A stretch of DNA of 64,000 bases, taken from NCBI RefSeq assembly GCF_003202695.1, contig NZ_QGLL01000001.1:310001-374000 (forward strand). The letters are read 5' to 3'. The stretch is from Bifidobacterium asteroides. Lineage in GTDB: Bacteria > Actinomycetota > Actinomycetes > Actinomycetales > Bifidobacteriaceae. The translations under genes and the position numbers were made by a program. A model generated the notes under the pieces. It saw only the letters and a list, made by a program, of their open reading frames with translations. It did not search any database and was not told the origin of the DNA. The number at the start of each line of letters is the position of its first letter. The first letter of the stretch is position 1. Of the stretch, positions 7,793-17,109 are shown in pieces.

Positions 7793-9763
7793 TTGATCGA
7801 CAAGAGTCTCTTCCGTTTCGACGGTATCCGGTTCACCCTGGGCCTGCTGGCTGCCCTGTCCCTGGTCCAGGGCATCGGTGTGGTGGCTCAGGCCTATGGG
7901 CTGACCCTGGCCTTGGTGCACATTTGGAAGCTTCATAACCTGAAGGTGCTGGTGGTGCCAGTACTGATCTTCTTGGCAGCCTATACCTGTCGACAGCTCT
8001 GTGATGTGGCCAAGGATCGTCTGGCTACTGACCGGGCTGATGCCATTGTGGCTGAGTTGCGACCGCGCATCCAAGACAAGGTCTTCACGCTAGGGCCCTC
8101 TGCTCTGGCCCAGCGTGGCACAGGCTCCGCTGTCACCATGCTGGTGGATGGACTTGATGAGGTCCGCACCTACGTGTTGACTGTTCTGCCAAAAATGATG
8201 GACCTCCTTTTCATCCCCTTGATCGTCCTGGTTGCGGTCTGGACACAGGATGTGACCTCCGGCTTCATTCTCCTGTTCATGCTGCCCCTGCTTATTTTCT
8301 TTATGGTCATACTGGGGCTGGCCGCCAGAGACCGCTCCAGTCGACAGTATGCCCAGTTCCGCAAGCTCAACACCAGGTTCATGGATACGGTCCTGGGTTT
8401 GCCAACTCTGAAAATGCTGGGCATCGACAAGGAATACGAGGACGAGATCTATTCGGTCTCGGATCGCTTCCGCAAGAGGACCATGAGCGTAATCAGAGTC
8501 GCCATGACCTCCACCTTTGCCCTGGACTTTTTCGCCACCTTGGCCATTGCCATCATGGCAGTCTTCCTGGGCAATAATCTGATCAATGGCAAGGTGGAAC
8601 TCTTTCCTGCTCTGCTAGCTCTGATCCTGGCTCCTGAGTACTTTATGCCCATCCGCCAGTTCGGAGATGACTTCCACGCTACCCTCAACGGCAAGAATGC
8701 CTTGGATGACATCGTGGCTATGCTGGCACAGCCTGAGACCAGGCGCTTGGAGAAACTAGACTGGCCCGGGTGGAAGAAAGACAGCCACCTGCGTCTGGAA
8801 GGAATCGACTTCGCCTATCCCGGCCCCAAGCCGGTGGAAAGCAATGCTTCAGCTGGGGCCCAGATGGATGCCATGGCTAAGTCCGAGAATCAAAAGACCA
8901 GCAAGAAGAATAGCAAGTCAAAGACAGCCAAGGCTCATGACGGTAATGGGAAATCGGTCTCGGTTGTGTCTGGTTCTCCATCATCGCAAGGCACTGAGGT
9001 CGAGACTGTCTCGGATTCCCGCATAAGCAAGGCAGAAGGCGAACCGGAAGAACAGCCTTTAGCCCTGCATGGATTGGACTTCGATCTGAATGGTTTTTCC
9101 AAGGTGGCTGTTGTTGGCCGTTCGGGAGCCGGCAAGTCTACGTTGATGGATCTGTTGGCCGGCTTCGATCAGCCTAAAGCTGGCACCATTGACCTAGATG
9201 GTTACAAGCTAGAGCACTGCAATGTGGCTGCCTGGCAGAGGCACATCAGCTACATTCCTCAGAACCCCTTCATCTTCCACGGCAGTGTGGCCGACAACAT
9301 TCGCTTCTACAAGCAGGATGCAGACGATGCCGCAGTGGCACGGGCAGCTGACCGGGCTGGGCTGACCGACTGGCTTCGAACATTGCCTGACGGTCTGGAC
9401 ACCCGAATCGGCGAAGGCAACCGCGGCATCAGCGGCGGCCAGGCCCAGCGGATCGCTTTGGCCAGGGGCATTCTGGACCCTTCACGCGAAGTGCTGTTCT
9501 TCGATGAACCCACCGCCCACCTGGACATCGAGACGGAATATGACCTGAAGCAGACCCTGCTGCCCATCATGGAAGGGCACCTGGTCGTCCTGGCCACCCA
9601 CCGGCTGCATTGGCTGGCCAACATGGACTGGGTGATCATGCTGGAGGACGGACGAATCGTGACCCAAGGCGACCCCCACGAGCTGATAGGCCATGGCGGA
9701 CCTTTGGATACTCTGATCAATGAGATGGGAGGGAACCAGATTGCCGACTACCAGCAGGACTGA
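7793..9763 (+). CDS. cydD: ABC transporter needed for cytochrome bd assembly, CydD-type subunit, with inserted linker
   Basis: Half of the CydDC thiol (cysteine/glutathione) exporter required for cytochrome bd assembly; a fused membrane and ATPase protein of 656 aa. It has six hydrophobic segments in the first half, then Walker A GRSGAGKST, signature SGGQAQR and Walker B VLFFDEPTAHLD. The start is TTG 7793 behind AGAGGA, since the nearby ATGs run into a stop. Oddity: between the first strand of the ATPase domain (FAYPG) and Walker A lies an extra stretch of about 80 Ser/Lys/Glu-rich residues, encoded near 8835-9060, which the usual domain lacks. The CydD/CydC assignment rests on order and on resemblance. 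Confidence 0.88.
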   Translation: MIDKSLFRFDGIRFTLGLLAALSLVQGIGVVAQAYGLTLALVHIWKLHNLKVLVVPVLIFLAAYTCRQLCDVAKDRLATDRADAIVAELRPRIQDKVFTLGPSALAQRGTGSAVTMLVDGLDEVRTYVLTVLPKMMDLLFIPLIVLVAVWTQDVTSGFILLFMLPLLIFFMVILGLAARDRSSRQYAQFRKLNTRFMDTVLGLPTLKMLGIDKEYEDEIYSVSDRFRKRTMSVIRVAMTSTFALDFFATLAIAIMAVFLGNNLINGKVELFPALLALILAPEYFMPIRQFGDDFHATLNGKNALDDIVAMLAQPETRRLEKLDWPGWKKDSHLRLEGIDFAYPGPKPVESNASAGAQMDAMAKSENQKTSKKNSKSKTAKAHDGNGKSVSVVSGSPSSQGTEVETVSDSRISKAEGEPEEQPLALHGLDFDLNGFSKVAVVGRSGAGKSTLMDLLAGFDQPKAGTIDLDGYKLEHCNVAAWQRHISYIPQNPFIFHGSVADNIRFYKQDADDAAVARAADRAGLTDWLRTLPDGLDTRIGEGNRGISGGQAQRIALARGILDPSREVLFFDEPTAHLDIETEYDLKQTLLPIMEGHLVVLATHRLHWLANMDWVIMLEDGRIVTQGDPHELIGHGGPLDTLINEMGGNQIADYQQD

Positions 9764-11642
9764 AACCGTCGGAAGAGACGGCAGGGGATCGTCAAAGACG
9801 TCCCGCCGCGGCCGCGGACTGTCGGGCTACATGCATATCTGGCACCGGGACCATTGGTTCTGGCCCTACCTTCGCCAGAACAAGGGGCTGCTTGTTCTGA
9901 TCTTCTTCCTGGGGACCATTACCTTCGTTTGTGCGGCTGGACTGATGTTCACATCGGGCTTTCTGATCAGCAGGTCTGCCCGGCACCCCTACAACATCTT
10001 CGCCGTCTATGTTCCAGTGGTCCTGACCAGGGCCTTCGGCATTGGACGGCCCACATTCAAGTACTTGGAGCGCATCAAAAGCCATGACTGGGTGCTCCGG
10101 GTGGTCTCCAAGCTGCGCGTTCAGCTCTACCGCACCCTCTCAAGGGATGCGGCCTTTCTGAACGAGCATGAGCGTACAGGCACGGTTCTGGGCATGCTCT
10201 CGGACGACCTGGACCATCTGGAGAACTTCTATCTGCGCACCATCTTCCCCACGGTCGTAGCCTATATGATGTGGTTGGTGGTCACCATCGCCGTAGGCGT
10301 CTTCTCCTGGCTGACATCACTCCTGCTCTTCCTGCTTTTTGCTCTGATCCTGATCCTGGTTCCGCTGGTATCGCTGGCTTATTCAGACGGACGCTACGAT
10401 ATGGAGAAGGCACGGCGGCAGGATCAGTACACCGCAGTGACCGAGAGCTACATGGGTCTGGGAGACTGGGTGATCACCCACCGTCGTCGACGCTTCATGG
10501 ACACGGCGGCCGAAGATTTCAGCGACATCGCCAAAGGCCGCAAACAGCAGAAGCGGTTCGAGCGCTGGCGCAATTGTGGCATCCAGATGATTTTCGCTCT
10601 TATGGTGGTGGCTCTGATCGTTGGGGCGGATCTGCGTATGACCAGCTCCGAATCCATTGCGGACTTTGCGGCAGCCGTGGTCCTGGCGGTTTTCCCTCTG
10701 GTTGACTGTTTCATCGTGGTCTCCCAGGCTGTAGCTGAGGTTCCCCTTTATACAGACTCGTTGGACCACCTGAATAGTTTGACCGAGCGGGTCGAGTCTC
10801 GTCAGATTGCACCGACTGCGCAGACCAGACTGGAGGGGCCGATCAAGTCAATTGTTTTCGACCATGTCAGCTTCTCGTATGGGCCTGACGACCCCTTGTT
10901 GCTCAATGATTTCAGCCTGCGGATCGAGGGTGGGCAGCGCGTGGCCTTGCTTGGCCCCAGCGGGGAGGGCAAGACAACAGTCCTGCAGCTGCTCCTAGGC
11001 GACCTGCGTCCGACCAGTGGTCGCATTCTGATCAACGGAATGCCTGTCGAGGCACTGCAGGATCAGCGTCCGGAGCTTTTCGGCTATTTGAACCAGCAGG
11101 CCTTCCTCTTCAACACTACGATTGCCTCTAACGTGCGTCTGGGTGCCCCTCAAGCCGATGATGATCAGGTTCGCCAGGCCTTGAAAGCTGTACAGCTGGA
11201 TGAGGTTGTGGCAGACATGCCCCAGGGGATCGACACGCCGGTGGATGAGGCCGGAGGGCGTCTTTCGGGCGGCCAGCGTCAGCGTCTGGCACTGGCCAGA
11301 ATCGTGCTCAAACGCACCCCGATCATTCTTCTGGACGAGCCGACCATCGGTCTGGATCCTATAACCGAGCGTCGACTTATGTCCATGATCTTCAAAGTCA
11401 GCCAGGATCGCACCCTTCTTTGGGTCACCCACCACTTGCAGGGACTTGAGGAAGCCGACCAGATCATCTTTATGCAGGATGGCCATATAGCCATGCAGGG
11501 CCGACCCGTCGACTTGTACCATGGCAATGCTCGTTTTCGTGAACTTTATCGAATGGACGTCTCTGACGTGGACAAGGATACCTTTGGAGGGATATACTCA
11601 GAGAGGCAGTCAGATTCAGATGGACGAAATCCTGTTGAATGA
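9741..11642 (+). CDS. cydC: ABC transporter needed for cytochrome bd assembly, CydC-type subunit
   Basis: Second half of the CydDC exporter; membrane and ATPase domains are fused (633 aa from the chosen start). The early LMFTSGFLISRSA segment is typical of CydC. Walker A GPSGEGKTT, signature LSGGQRQR and Walker B IILLDEPTIGLD follow. Start choice: TTG 9741 sits about 7 bp after GGGAGGGA, while ATG 9720 is 21 bp upstream with no clear ribosome site; a third option is ATG 9831. Either early start overlaps the end of cydD, implying translational coupling. Heterodimer formation with the upstream protein is inferred from the family. Confidence 0.88.
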   Translation: MPTTSRTETVGRDGRGSSKTSRRGRGLSGYMHIWHRDHWFWPYLRQNKGLLVLIFFLGTITFVCAAGLMFTSGFLISRSARHPYNIFAVYVPVVLTRAFGIGRPTFKYLERIKSHDWVLRVVSKLRVQLYRTLSRDAAFLNEHERTGTVLGMLSDDLDHLENFYLRTIFPTVVAYMMWLVVTIAVGVFSWLTSLLLFLLFALILILVPLVSLAYSDGRYDMEKARRQDQYTAVTESYMGLGDWVITHRRRRFMDTAAEDFSDIAKGRKQQKRFERWRNCGIQMIFALMVVALIVGADLRMTSSESIADFAAAVVLAVFPLVDCFIVVSQAVAEVPLYTDSLDHLNSLTERVESRQIAPTAQTRLEGPIKSIVFDHVSFSYGPDDPLLLNDFSLRIEGGQRVALLGPSGEGKTTVLQLLLGDLRPTSGRILINGMPVEALQDQRPELFGYLNQQAFLFNTTIASNVRLGAPQADDDQVRQALKAVQLDEVVADMPQGIDTPVDEAGGRLSGGQRQRLALARIVLKRTPIILLDEPTIGLDPITERRLMSMIFKVSQDRTLLWVTHHLQGLEEADQIIFMQDGHIAMQGRPVDLYHGNARFRELYRMDVSDVDKDTFGGIYSERQSDSDGRNPVE

Positions 11643-11905
11643 TCATCAGGCTGTTTCTGTGAGCAATGGATTTTGCACGGTTGTCGGGTCGCCGATCCGA
11701 GTGGTTGGCTTTTCGGCAGGTCAGTGCATGCCGTCAGTTTGTGAATTTGATGGTATGGAAGTCGGGGCTCGGAGAAACGTCCGGGTCGCGAGGTCAGGGA
11801 GAGCCGAAAGGTTCCTGTGGGCACAAGCCTGGTCATATCTGAATCCACCAGGGTCCGGTCCGCGCGCCCACGTCCGATGGACCACTGCAGAGATTGGGAG
11901 GAACG

Positions 11906-13399
11906 ATGTTCACTGTATTGGGATTGTCTAGATTCCAGTTCGCCATGACGACGATATTCCACTTCTTTTATGTCCCCATGAGCATTGGTCTGGCCCTTGC
12001 GGTCGCGATCATGGAGACCGTCTATGTGGTGACCAAGAAGGATGTCTACAAGAAGATGACCATATTCTGGTCCAAGATCTTCCTGCTTTCCTTTGCGGTC
12101 GGCGTGGTCACCGGCCTCATCCAGGAGTTCCAGTTCGGCATGAACTGGTCCAACTATTCCAGATTCATGGGTGACATCTTTGGCGCCCCGCTGGCCATTG
12201 AGGCTCTGGTTACGTTCTTCCTGGAATCTACTTTCATCGGCGTGTGGATGTTCACTTGGAACCGGTTCAAGCCGGCTGTGCATGCATCTTTCATTTGGCT
12301 GACTTTCCTCGGTTCGACTCTGTCGGCTATCTGGATTCTGGCTGCCAACAGCTTCATGCAGCACCCGGTTGGCTTCGAGATCAGCCAAACTACCGGCCAT
12401 GTGCGTCTGACTAATTTTGGAGCTGTCATATCCAACCCTCAGCTCTGGATCGAGTTTCCCCACGTCTTCTTCGCTGCTGTCTGCACAGGGGCCTTTGTGG
12501 TCATGGGCTGCAGCGCCTTCAGTCTTCTGAGGATGCATCTGGGCAACAAGAATAAGGCCGTAGCTGTCGTTGAGGCTGATTCAGAGAAGCAGGCCAAGGT
12601 AAACCTGTTCACCAAGTCCATGCGTCTGGCCGCCTTGGTTGGGCTTATCGGATCCCTCTGCGTGATTACCTATGGTGATCTGCAGGGCAAGTACATCGTG
12701 ACCGATCAGCCCATGAAGCTGGCTGCTACTGAAGGCATTTACGAGGATACTGGCGATCCTGCTCCCTGGACGGCTGTGGCCCTGATCAACGAGAAGGATC
12801 ACAAGGTCGACGGGTCGGTCGAGATTCCTGGTGCCATGTCGATGCTGGCTTACGGTAAGAGCACCGGTGCTGTCAAGGGTATGAATACCATTAATAAGGA
12901 GCTGCACGAGAAGTATGATGCCAAATACGGCAAGGACATGAACTACTACGTGCCGGTCACCACCCTATTCTGGGTCTTCCGTCTGATGGTCGGGATCGGG
13001 TTCTCCTTCGCGCTGATATCGGCATTGGTGCTTTGGTTCACGCGTAAGAAGAAGAACACCCTGTACACTTCGCGCTGGAAGCTTTGGATCATGGGTATCT
13101 TCACCTTTGCACCCTTCGCGGCAACGACCAGCGGCTGGCTGGTGACTGAGCTGGGACGCTATCCATGGCTGGTCTATGGTTTCCAGACCATTGCCGATGG
13201 AGTTTCGCCCACTAGCACTGTGCCAAACCTGCTCTTCACCTGCATCGTGTACTTCCTGCTCTTCCTGGTTCTGGGCGGTGTCATGGTCTTCTACACCAGG
13301 CGGACTCTTCACCAAGGGCCCTTCTATAAGCCGGATGAGGGCAATGAGCCGCAGACGGACAAGGTGCACGGCGCACCGGCCAGGGTGGCCTTGGCCTGA
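11906..13399 (+). CDS. cydA: Cytochrome bd quinol oxidase subunit I, short Q-loop type
   Basis: Haem-carrying subunit that oxidises quinol and reduces oxygen to water. LSRFQFAMTTIFHFF places the haem ligand His19, and the ESTFIGVWMF and GRYPW segments match family landmarks. The loop between the central helices is short, as in Gram-positive enzymes, unlike the long E. coli Q-loop. It is 497 aa. GGGAGGAA precedes ATG 11906; the TTG 12 bases upstream lies inside that ribosome site. It comes last, 263 bp after cydC, whereas cydAB are normally adjacent. In the 263-bp spacer I find no convincing promoter or gene. Confidence 0.96.
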   Translation: MFTVLGLSRFQFAMTTIFHFFYVPMSIGLALAVAIMETVYVVTKKDVYKKMTIFWSKIFLLSFAVGVVTGLIQEFQFGMNWSNYSRFMGDIFGAPLAIEALVTFFLESTFIGVWMFTWNRFKPAVHASFIWLTFLGSTLSAIWILAANSFMQHPVGFEISQTTGHVRLTNFGAVISNPQLWIEFPHVFFAAVCTGAFVVMGCSAFSLLRMHLGNKNKAVAVVEADSEKQAKVNLFTKSMRLAALVGLIGSLCVITYGDLQGKYIVTDQPMKLAATEGIYEDTGDPAPWTAVALINEKDHKVDGSVEIPGAMSMLAYGKSTGAVKGMNTINKELHEKYDAKYGKDMNYYVPVTTLFWVFRLMVGIGFSFALISALVLWFTRKKKNTLYTSRWKLWIMGIFTFAPFAATTSGWLVTELGRYPWLVYGFQTIADGVSPTSTVPNLLFTCIVYFLLFLVLGGVMVFYTRRTLHQGPFYKPDEGNEPQTDKVHGAPARVALA

Positions 13400-13433
13400 A
13401 GGTCGACTGGCTTAAAGCTTTCCTTGCCCTTCG

Positions 13434-13479
13434 GTTAATCCCCCGCTTCGAACCTTATGGTTTGGGGCGGGGGATTAGC
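13434..13479 (+). terminator. Long hairpin between convergent cydA and the prenyl synthase gene
   Basis: Positions 13434-13454 pair along their whole length with 13459-13479 (a few G-T pairs) around a TTAT loop; the outer core is TAATCCCCCGC/GCGGGGGATTA. No strong T-run is seen on the plus side. It probably terminates transcription in both directions. Confidence 0.7.
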
Positions 13480-13623
13480 TGTCATCGGGCATTGCTGTCA
13501 GCACCGGCCAGCGATCCCGAGCATGAAGTGCATATTGTGAAGGATGTTCGGCGAACGTCTGATACCGGACTGGACTCGCCTATTTTGGTTTGACCACACA
13601 GGTTGGGGTTACAACGCTTTTGG

Positions 13624-14583
13624 TCAGACCTGAGCGATCAGCTTGGCCGTAATTCGCTGCAACAGCTCACGCAGGCTCCGGTCCATGGGGGACTCCACCA
13701 AGCTGTCTGCCGCGTGTAGCAGATAGTCCTTGGCGATTTGCCGACTGCTCTCCATCAGCTGGGGATGGGCTCTGAAGTAGTCAACTACCTGGTCGGAATC
13801 GTCCTGCTGAACCAAGGCTCTGAAGTTCTCATCTTCTTGGAATCCCAGCAGAACCGGCAGCGTGTAGATTCCGTCGCGGATATCCTCCAGCTTGGGCTTG
13901 CCGGTGTCTCGATCCAGATCGAAATCGTTGATGTCATCAATGATCTGGAAGGCCATGCCCAGATTGCTGCCGAAGTCTCTGGCAGTACGCTCCAGTGCCG
14001 GGTCCGTTGACTGGCCATCAAGGCGGATCCCGGTCAGACATGACAGGCGGAAGAGGGCTGCAGTCTTGCCCGAGATGGCTCTGTTGTAATCGTCCACAGT
14101 GATATGGGTATGATGGCGGTCGGACTCCTGGTAGAGCTCGCCTCCGACGATTTCGCAGACCGTACCGGCCTGCTCGCGGATAAAGTCCGTGTCGGGAGCG
14201 ATGGAGGCCATGATCTCCATGTAGCGCGAGAGGATCAGATCCCCCAAATATATGGCGGTCTTGTTTCCTCGTATGGTGTGGACCGTGGGTTTGTTGCGGC
14301 GGATGGATGCATTATCCAGAACGTCGTCATGGACCAGCGTGGCCAGATGAAGCATCTCGATAGCGGCAGCGCCAGTGATGACAGTATCGTCCAAGCGTCC
14401 GTCGGCGCCTGTGCCGGCTCTTGCAAAGAGGATCACCAAGGCAGCGCGGATCATCTTGCCATGGTTGTCCAGCAGTCGGCGGTAATCCTCCTGATAGGGG
14501 GCCACGTGGGTACGCTCTTGATGCAGGCGATCGACGACTCGCTCAAGATCCTTGCGTAACAGGAGCTCTTGTCCTTCTGCCAT
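13624..14583 (-). CDS. Trans-polyprenyl diphosphate synthase
   Basis: Chain-elongating prenyltransferase that condenses isopentenyl diphosphate onto allylic diphosphates. The first aspartate-rich motif is HDDVLDNA and the second is DDINDFD, with GKMIRAAL at the place of the usual GKxxRP box. At 319 aa it resembles the large subunit of heptaprenyl/octaprenyl synthases more than short-chain farnesyl synthases, but product length cannot be read from sequence by eye. It is convergent with cydA, with the hairpin between them. A role in the side chain of a respiratory quinone is attractive given the neighbours, although carrier lipid synthesis is an equally valid role. Confidence 0.85.
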   Translation of the reverse strand: MAEGQELLLRKDLERVVDRLHQERTHVAPYQEDYRRLLDNHGKMIRAALVILFARAGTGADGRLDDTVITGAAAIEMLHLATLVHDDVLDNASIRRNKPTVHTIRGNKTAIYLGDLILSRYMEIMASIAPDTDFIREQAGTVCEIVGGELYQESDRHHTHITVDDYNRAISGKTAALFRLSCLTGIRLDGQSTDPALERTARDFGSNLGMAFQIIDDINDFDLDRDTGKPKLEDIRDGIYTLPVLLGFQEDENFRALVQQDDSDQVVDYFRAHPQLMESSRQIAKDYLLHAADSLVESPMDRSLRELLQRITAKLIAQV

Positions 14584-14684
14584 GGAGGTATGCTCCCTCT
14601 AACTCGTTGAGAACCGCAACTTAACTAATATACCAAGTTCAATACCATCCGCGGAGATTGTCGGCCCTGTTCCGGCTGTTACCG

Positions 14685-14699
14685 TGGCCAATGTGGCCA
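14685..14699. promoter_or_regulatory. Repeated palindrome in the divergent promoter region
   Basis: TGGCCA ATG TGGCCA: two copies of a six-base palindrome three bases apart, in the 228-bp gap between the prenyl synthase (minus) and the metallophosphoesterase (plus). It could be an operator. The motif is short and GC-rich, so chance is possible. Nothing else notable was seen in the gap. Confidence 0.22.
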
Positions 14700-14811
14700 A
14701 GTTAACATTAGGCTGCTGTCACGATGCAGCGAAGCCTCTAGATGGGTTCTATTCGTAAGGAGGCTGCACAGATCGGCCGAGGAGCGAAGCCGGGTGAAGT
14801 AGGGTAGATGT

Positions 14812-16284
14812 ATGAGTCAGCATTACCACGCGGATCAGGTCTCCCCACAAGGCGGCGAGGGAGAACCGGATCGACCGCTGTCCGTTTCGGCCCGTCTGGG
14901 GCGGCTTCAGTTTCACTACTCGGGCAAATTCAGACTTCTGCAATTGGCCGACGTTCAGGAGGGCCCCAAGGTCTCCACGGACACAATCAGGCTGATAGGC
15001 GCGGCTTGTGATGCGGCAAAGCCTGATCTGGTGGTCTTCTCGGGCAACCAGGTGGCCGGTTATGACACCGCCTATGAGCGAACCTTTCGTAAAAGGCGTT
15101 GGAGCACCCCGTTGGACGGCATCTACTCTGCTGGTCTGAGCATGGGCGGCGCCCTGGGGCTCGGAGGAGCCTCGCTGAAGCGCTCCTCCAGGCTCCAGGA
15201 TGGCCCGGCAGCTGTGGACCGCAGGGAATCGGAGCATCAGGGTGCCAGCAGGGACGCCGAGCGTGTACGTCGGCAGAACATCAAGCACACCGAGGATTTG
15301 GTCCGCAGAACCGTTGGCCTGATTACCGGCCCACTGGTTGAGCGTGGGATTCCCTTCGTCGTCACCTATGGCAACCACGATTTTCAATGCGGTCTGGACA
15401 CCGATCAGATGGATGCTATATATCGGGAAGTGCCCGGTTGTCTGAACCCCGAGGCTACGGTCGCTCATCCTGATCGGGTCCATGCGCTGATCGGCTCGGC
15501 CCTGCCCTCTCAGACGGCCTTCGTCTGTGCTCCTGGCACCTTCGCCCTGCCTGTGGCGGATTGCGACGGTCGCGGTGTGGTGATGGGGCTGGTCCTGCTG
15601 GACTCTGGCGACTATGCCCGTGCAGGCGGCTACGGCTCGCCTTCGGCTCAGGCCTTGGACTTTTTGGCGGCTGCTCCTGATCTTTTGGGCAACCGATCCA
15701 TAGTTTTCCAGCACATGCCCATTCCCCAGTTCTATGATCTGCTCAAGCCGGTGCCAGCCACCACAGCCTATGCTGTCCAAGGCTACCGAAGTTTCGATTC
15801 CCGTTGCTACATCCTGGACGAATCGCGCACCTGTCCAGGCTCCTACTTGGGCGAAGGCGTCTCCTGCCCGGATGAAGACAGTGGCGAGTATGATCTGCTG
15901 ACCCGAAAACGCGGCTACTTCGCTCTCTTCGCCGGGCATGACCATCGCAATGGCTTCGTAGGGCGCAGTGGAGATCTGACCCTGGGCGCTACGCCCACAT
16001 GCGGATTCGGCTCGTACGGGCCGGTACCCAGTAAGCGGGCGGCCCGGCTCTTCGAGTTCGACATCCGCCATCCCCATCACCCTCGCACCCAGCTCTTGGA
16101 ATTCGGCCAATTGGTGGGGCGACCCGGTTCCCACAAGGTTTACACTTTCGCCATGAGCCACGTGCCTACATCCACCGGGGATGCAGTCAACCTCTTGCGT
16201 CGGCCTGGGTTCTTGGCGGGCGGTTTGACGGCCCTGGCGGGGCTGATCGCCTCTTGGGGCTCCACTCGACGCGGTAAGGGCTGA
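14812..16284 (+). CDS. Calcineurin-like metallophosphoesterase with altered metal-binding motifs
   Basis: A 490-aa protein with the phosphoesterase block order LLQLADVQ, VVFSGNQ, YGNHD, FQHMPI and GHDH. Canonical enzymes have DxH in the first block and GD in the second. Here they read DVQ and GN, so two metal ligands are replaced while GNHD and GHDH are kept. It could bind metal differently or have low or no hydrolase activity. A hydrophobic stretch near the C-terminus (FLAGGLTALAGLIASWG) followed by basic residues may anchor it to the membrane. No strong ribosome site precedes ATG 14812. The substrate is unknown; related Dcr2-like and purple-acid-like proteins act on phosphate esters. Confidence 0.8.
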   Translation: MSQHYHADQVSPQGGEGEPDRPLSVSARLGRLQFHYSGKFRLLQLADVQEGPKVSTDTIRLIGAACDAAKPDLVVFSGNQVAGYDTAYERTFRKRRWSTPLDGIYSAGLSMGGALGLGGASLKRSSRLQDGPAAVDRRESEHQGASRDAERVRRQNIKHTEDLVRRTVGLITGPLVERGIPFVVTYGNHDFQCGLDTDQMDAIYREVPGCLNPEATVAHPDRVHALIGSALPSQTAFVCAPGTFALPVADCDGRGVVMGLVLLDSGDYARAGGYGSPSAQALDFLAAAPDLLGNRSIVFQHMPIPQFYDLLKPVPATTAYAVQGYRSFDSRCYILDESRTCPGSYLGEGVSCPDEDSGEYDLLTRKRGYFALFAGHDHRNGFVGRSGDLTLGATPTCGFGSYGPVPSKRAARLFEFDIRHPHHPRTQLLEFGQLVGRPGSHKVYTFAMSHVPTSTGDAVNLLRRPGFLAGGLTALAGLIASWGSTRRGKG

Positions 16285-16292
16285 GAATCCGC

Positions 16293-17096
16293 TCAGGCTC
16301 TACGACGGGCGGGGGATGAGGCTCGCAGCAGAGCTTCAGTCAGGTATTTGCCTGCGGCCATGACCAGGGGGGCGTAGCGCCTTCCTGGCGTCGTGGACAT
16401 GCGGTTGACCGGTCCGGAGATGGATATGGCAGCCATGACCTGCCCGGATCCATTGCGGATGGGAGCCGAGATGGAACAGACGCCCTCTTCGCGCTCGTTG
16501 ATGGACTCGGCCCAGCCGCGCTTGCGGACCGTGGCCAGAGTCGCTGCGTTGAACTTGGCGTGTCGCAGACCCTGATGGAGGCGCTCAGGCTCCTCCCAGG
16601 CCAGCAGAATCTGCGCTGCCGACCCGGCATCCATGGACAGCAGGGCGCCTACGGGGATGGAGTCACGCAGGCCCGAGGCTCGTTCCACTGCGGCGATGCA
16701 GACCCGGACATCGCCTTGGCGGCGGAAAATCTGGGCTGATTCGCCCGAACGGTTGAGCAGTGTATGCAGAATGGGTCCTGAGGCAGTCAGCAGTCGATCC
16801 TCGCCCGCGGCGGCGGCTAACTCGGCGAAGCGGGAGCCCAGGACGAAGCGGCCATGCACGTCCCGCAGAACGAAGCGGTGACGCTCCAAGGCGATGGCCA
16901 GTCGGTGAGCCGTGGGGCGCGCCAATCCGGTGGCGTTGACCAGCTGGCCCAGGGTCATGGGTCCGGTTTCCAAGGTGTCCAGAATGCGCACCGTCTTGTC
17001 CAGAACGCCGACGCCCGAATGAATCTCCTCCTGATGCACGGTCTGATCGTTTGTTGAGGGGTATGCGTCGTCGTCATTCAAAGAAAGCGTGTTCAT
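16293..17096 (-). CDS. ltbR: IclR-family transcriptional regulator, LtbR-like
   Basis: DNA-binding regulator of 267 aa. The winged-helix N-terminus (about residues 30-90, with TLGQLVNATGLARPTAHRL as the recognition helix region) is followed by an IclR effector-binding domain with GSAAQILLAW and EGVCSISAPIR. It is divergent from leuCD with a 136-bp gap. In Corynebacterium an IclR-type regulator in the same position, LtbR, represses leucine (leuB, leuCD) and tryptophan biosynthesis genes. The name is given on that synteny; the effector is not visible from sequence. Confidence 0.87.
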   Translation of the reverse strand: MNTLSLNDDDAYPSTNDQTVHQEEIHSGVGVLDKTVRILDTLETGPMTLGQLVNATGLARPTAHRLAIALERHRFVLRDVHGRFVLGSRFAELAAAAGEDRLLTASGPILHTLLNRSGESAQIFRRQGDVRVCIAAVERASGLRDSIPVGALLSMDAGSAAQILLAWEEPERLHQGLRHAKFNAATLATVRKRGWAESINEREEGVCSISAPIRNGSGQVMAAISISGPVNRMSTTPGRRYAPLVMAAGKYLTEALLRASSPARRRA

Positions 17097-17109
17097 GGTT
17101 GAATTATGC

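Noticed and set aside
11546-12538. 330-aa minus-strand frame opposite cydC end and cydA
   Set aside because: His/Gln/Ser-rich shadow of high-GC coding DNA; cydA and cydC are certain on the other strand.
14749-16161. 470-aa minus-strand frame opposite the metallophosphoesterase
   Set aside because: The plus strand carries recognised phosphoesterase motifs; the minus frame has none.
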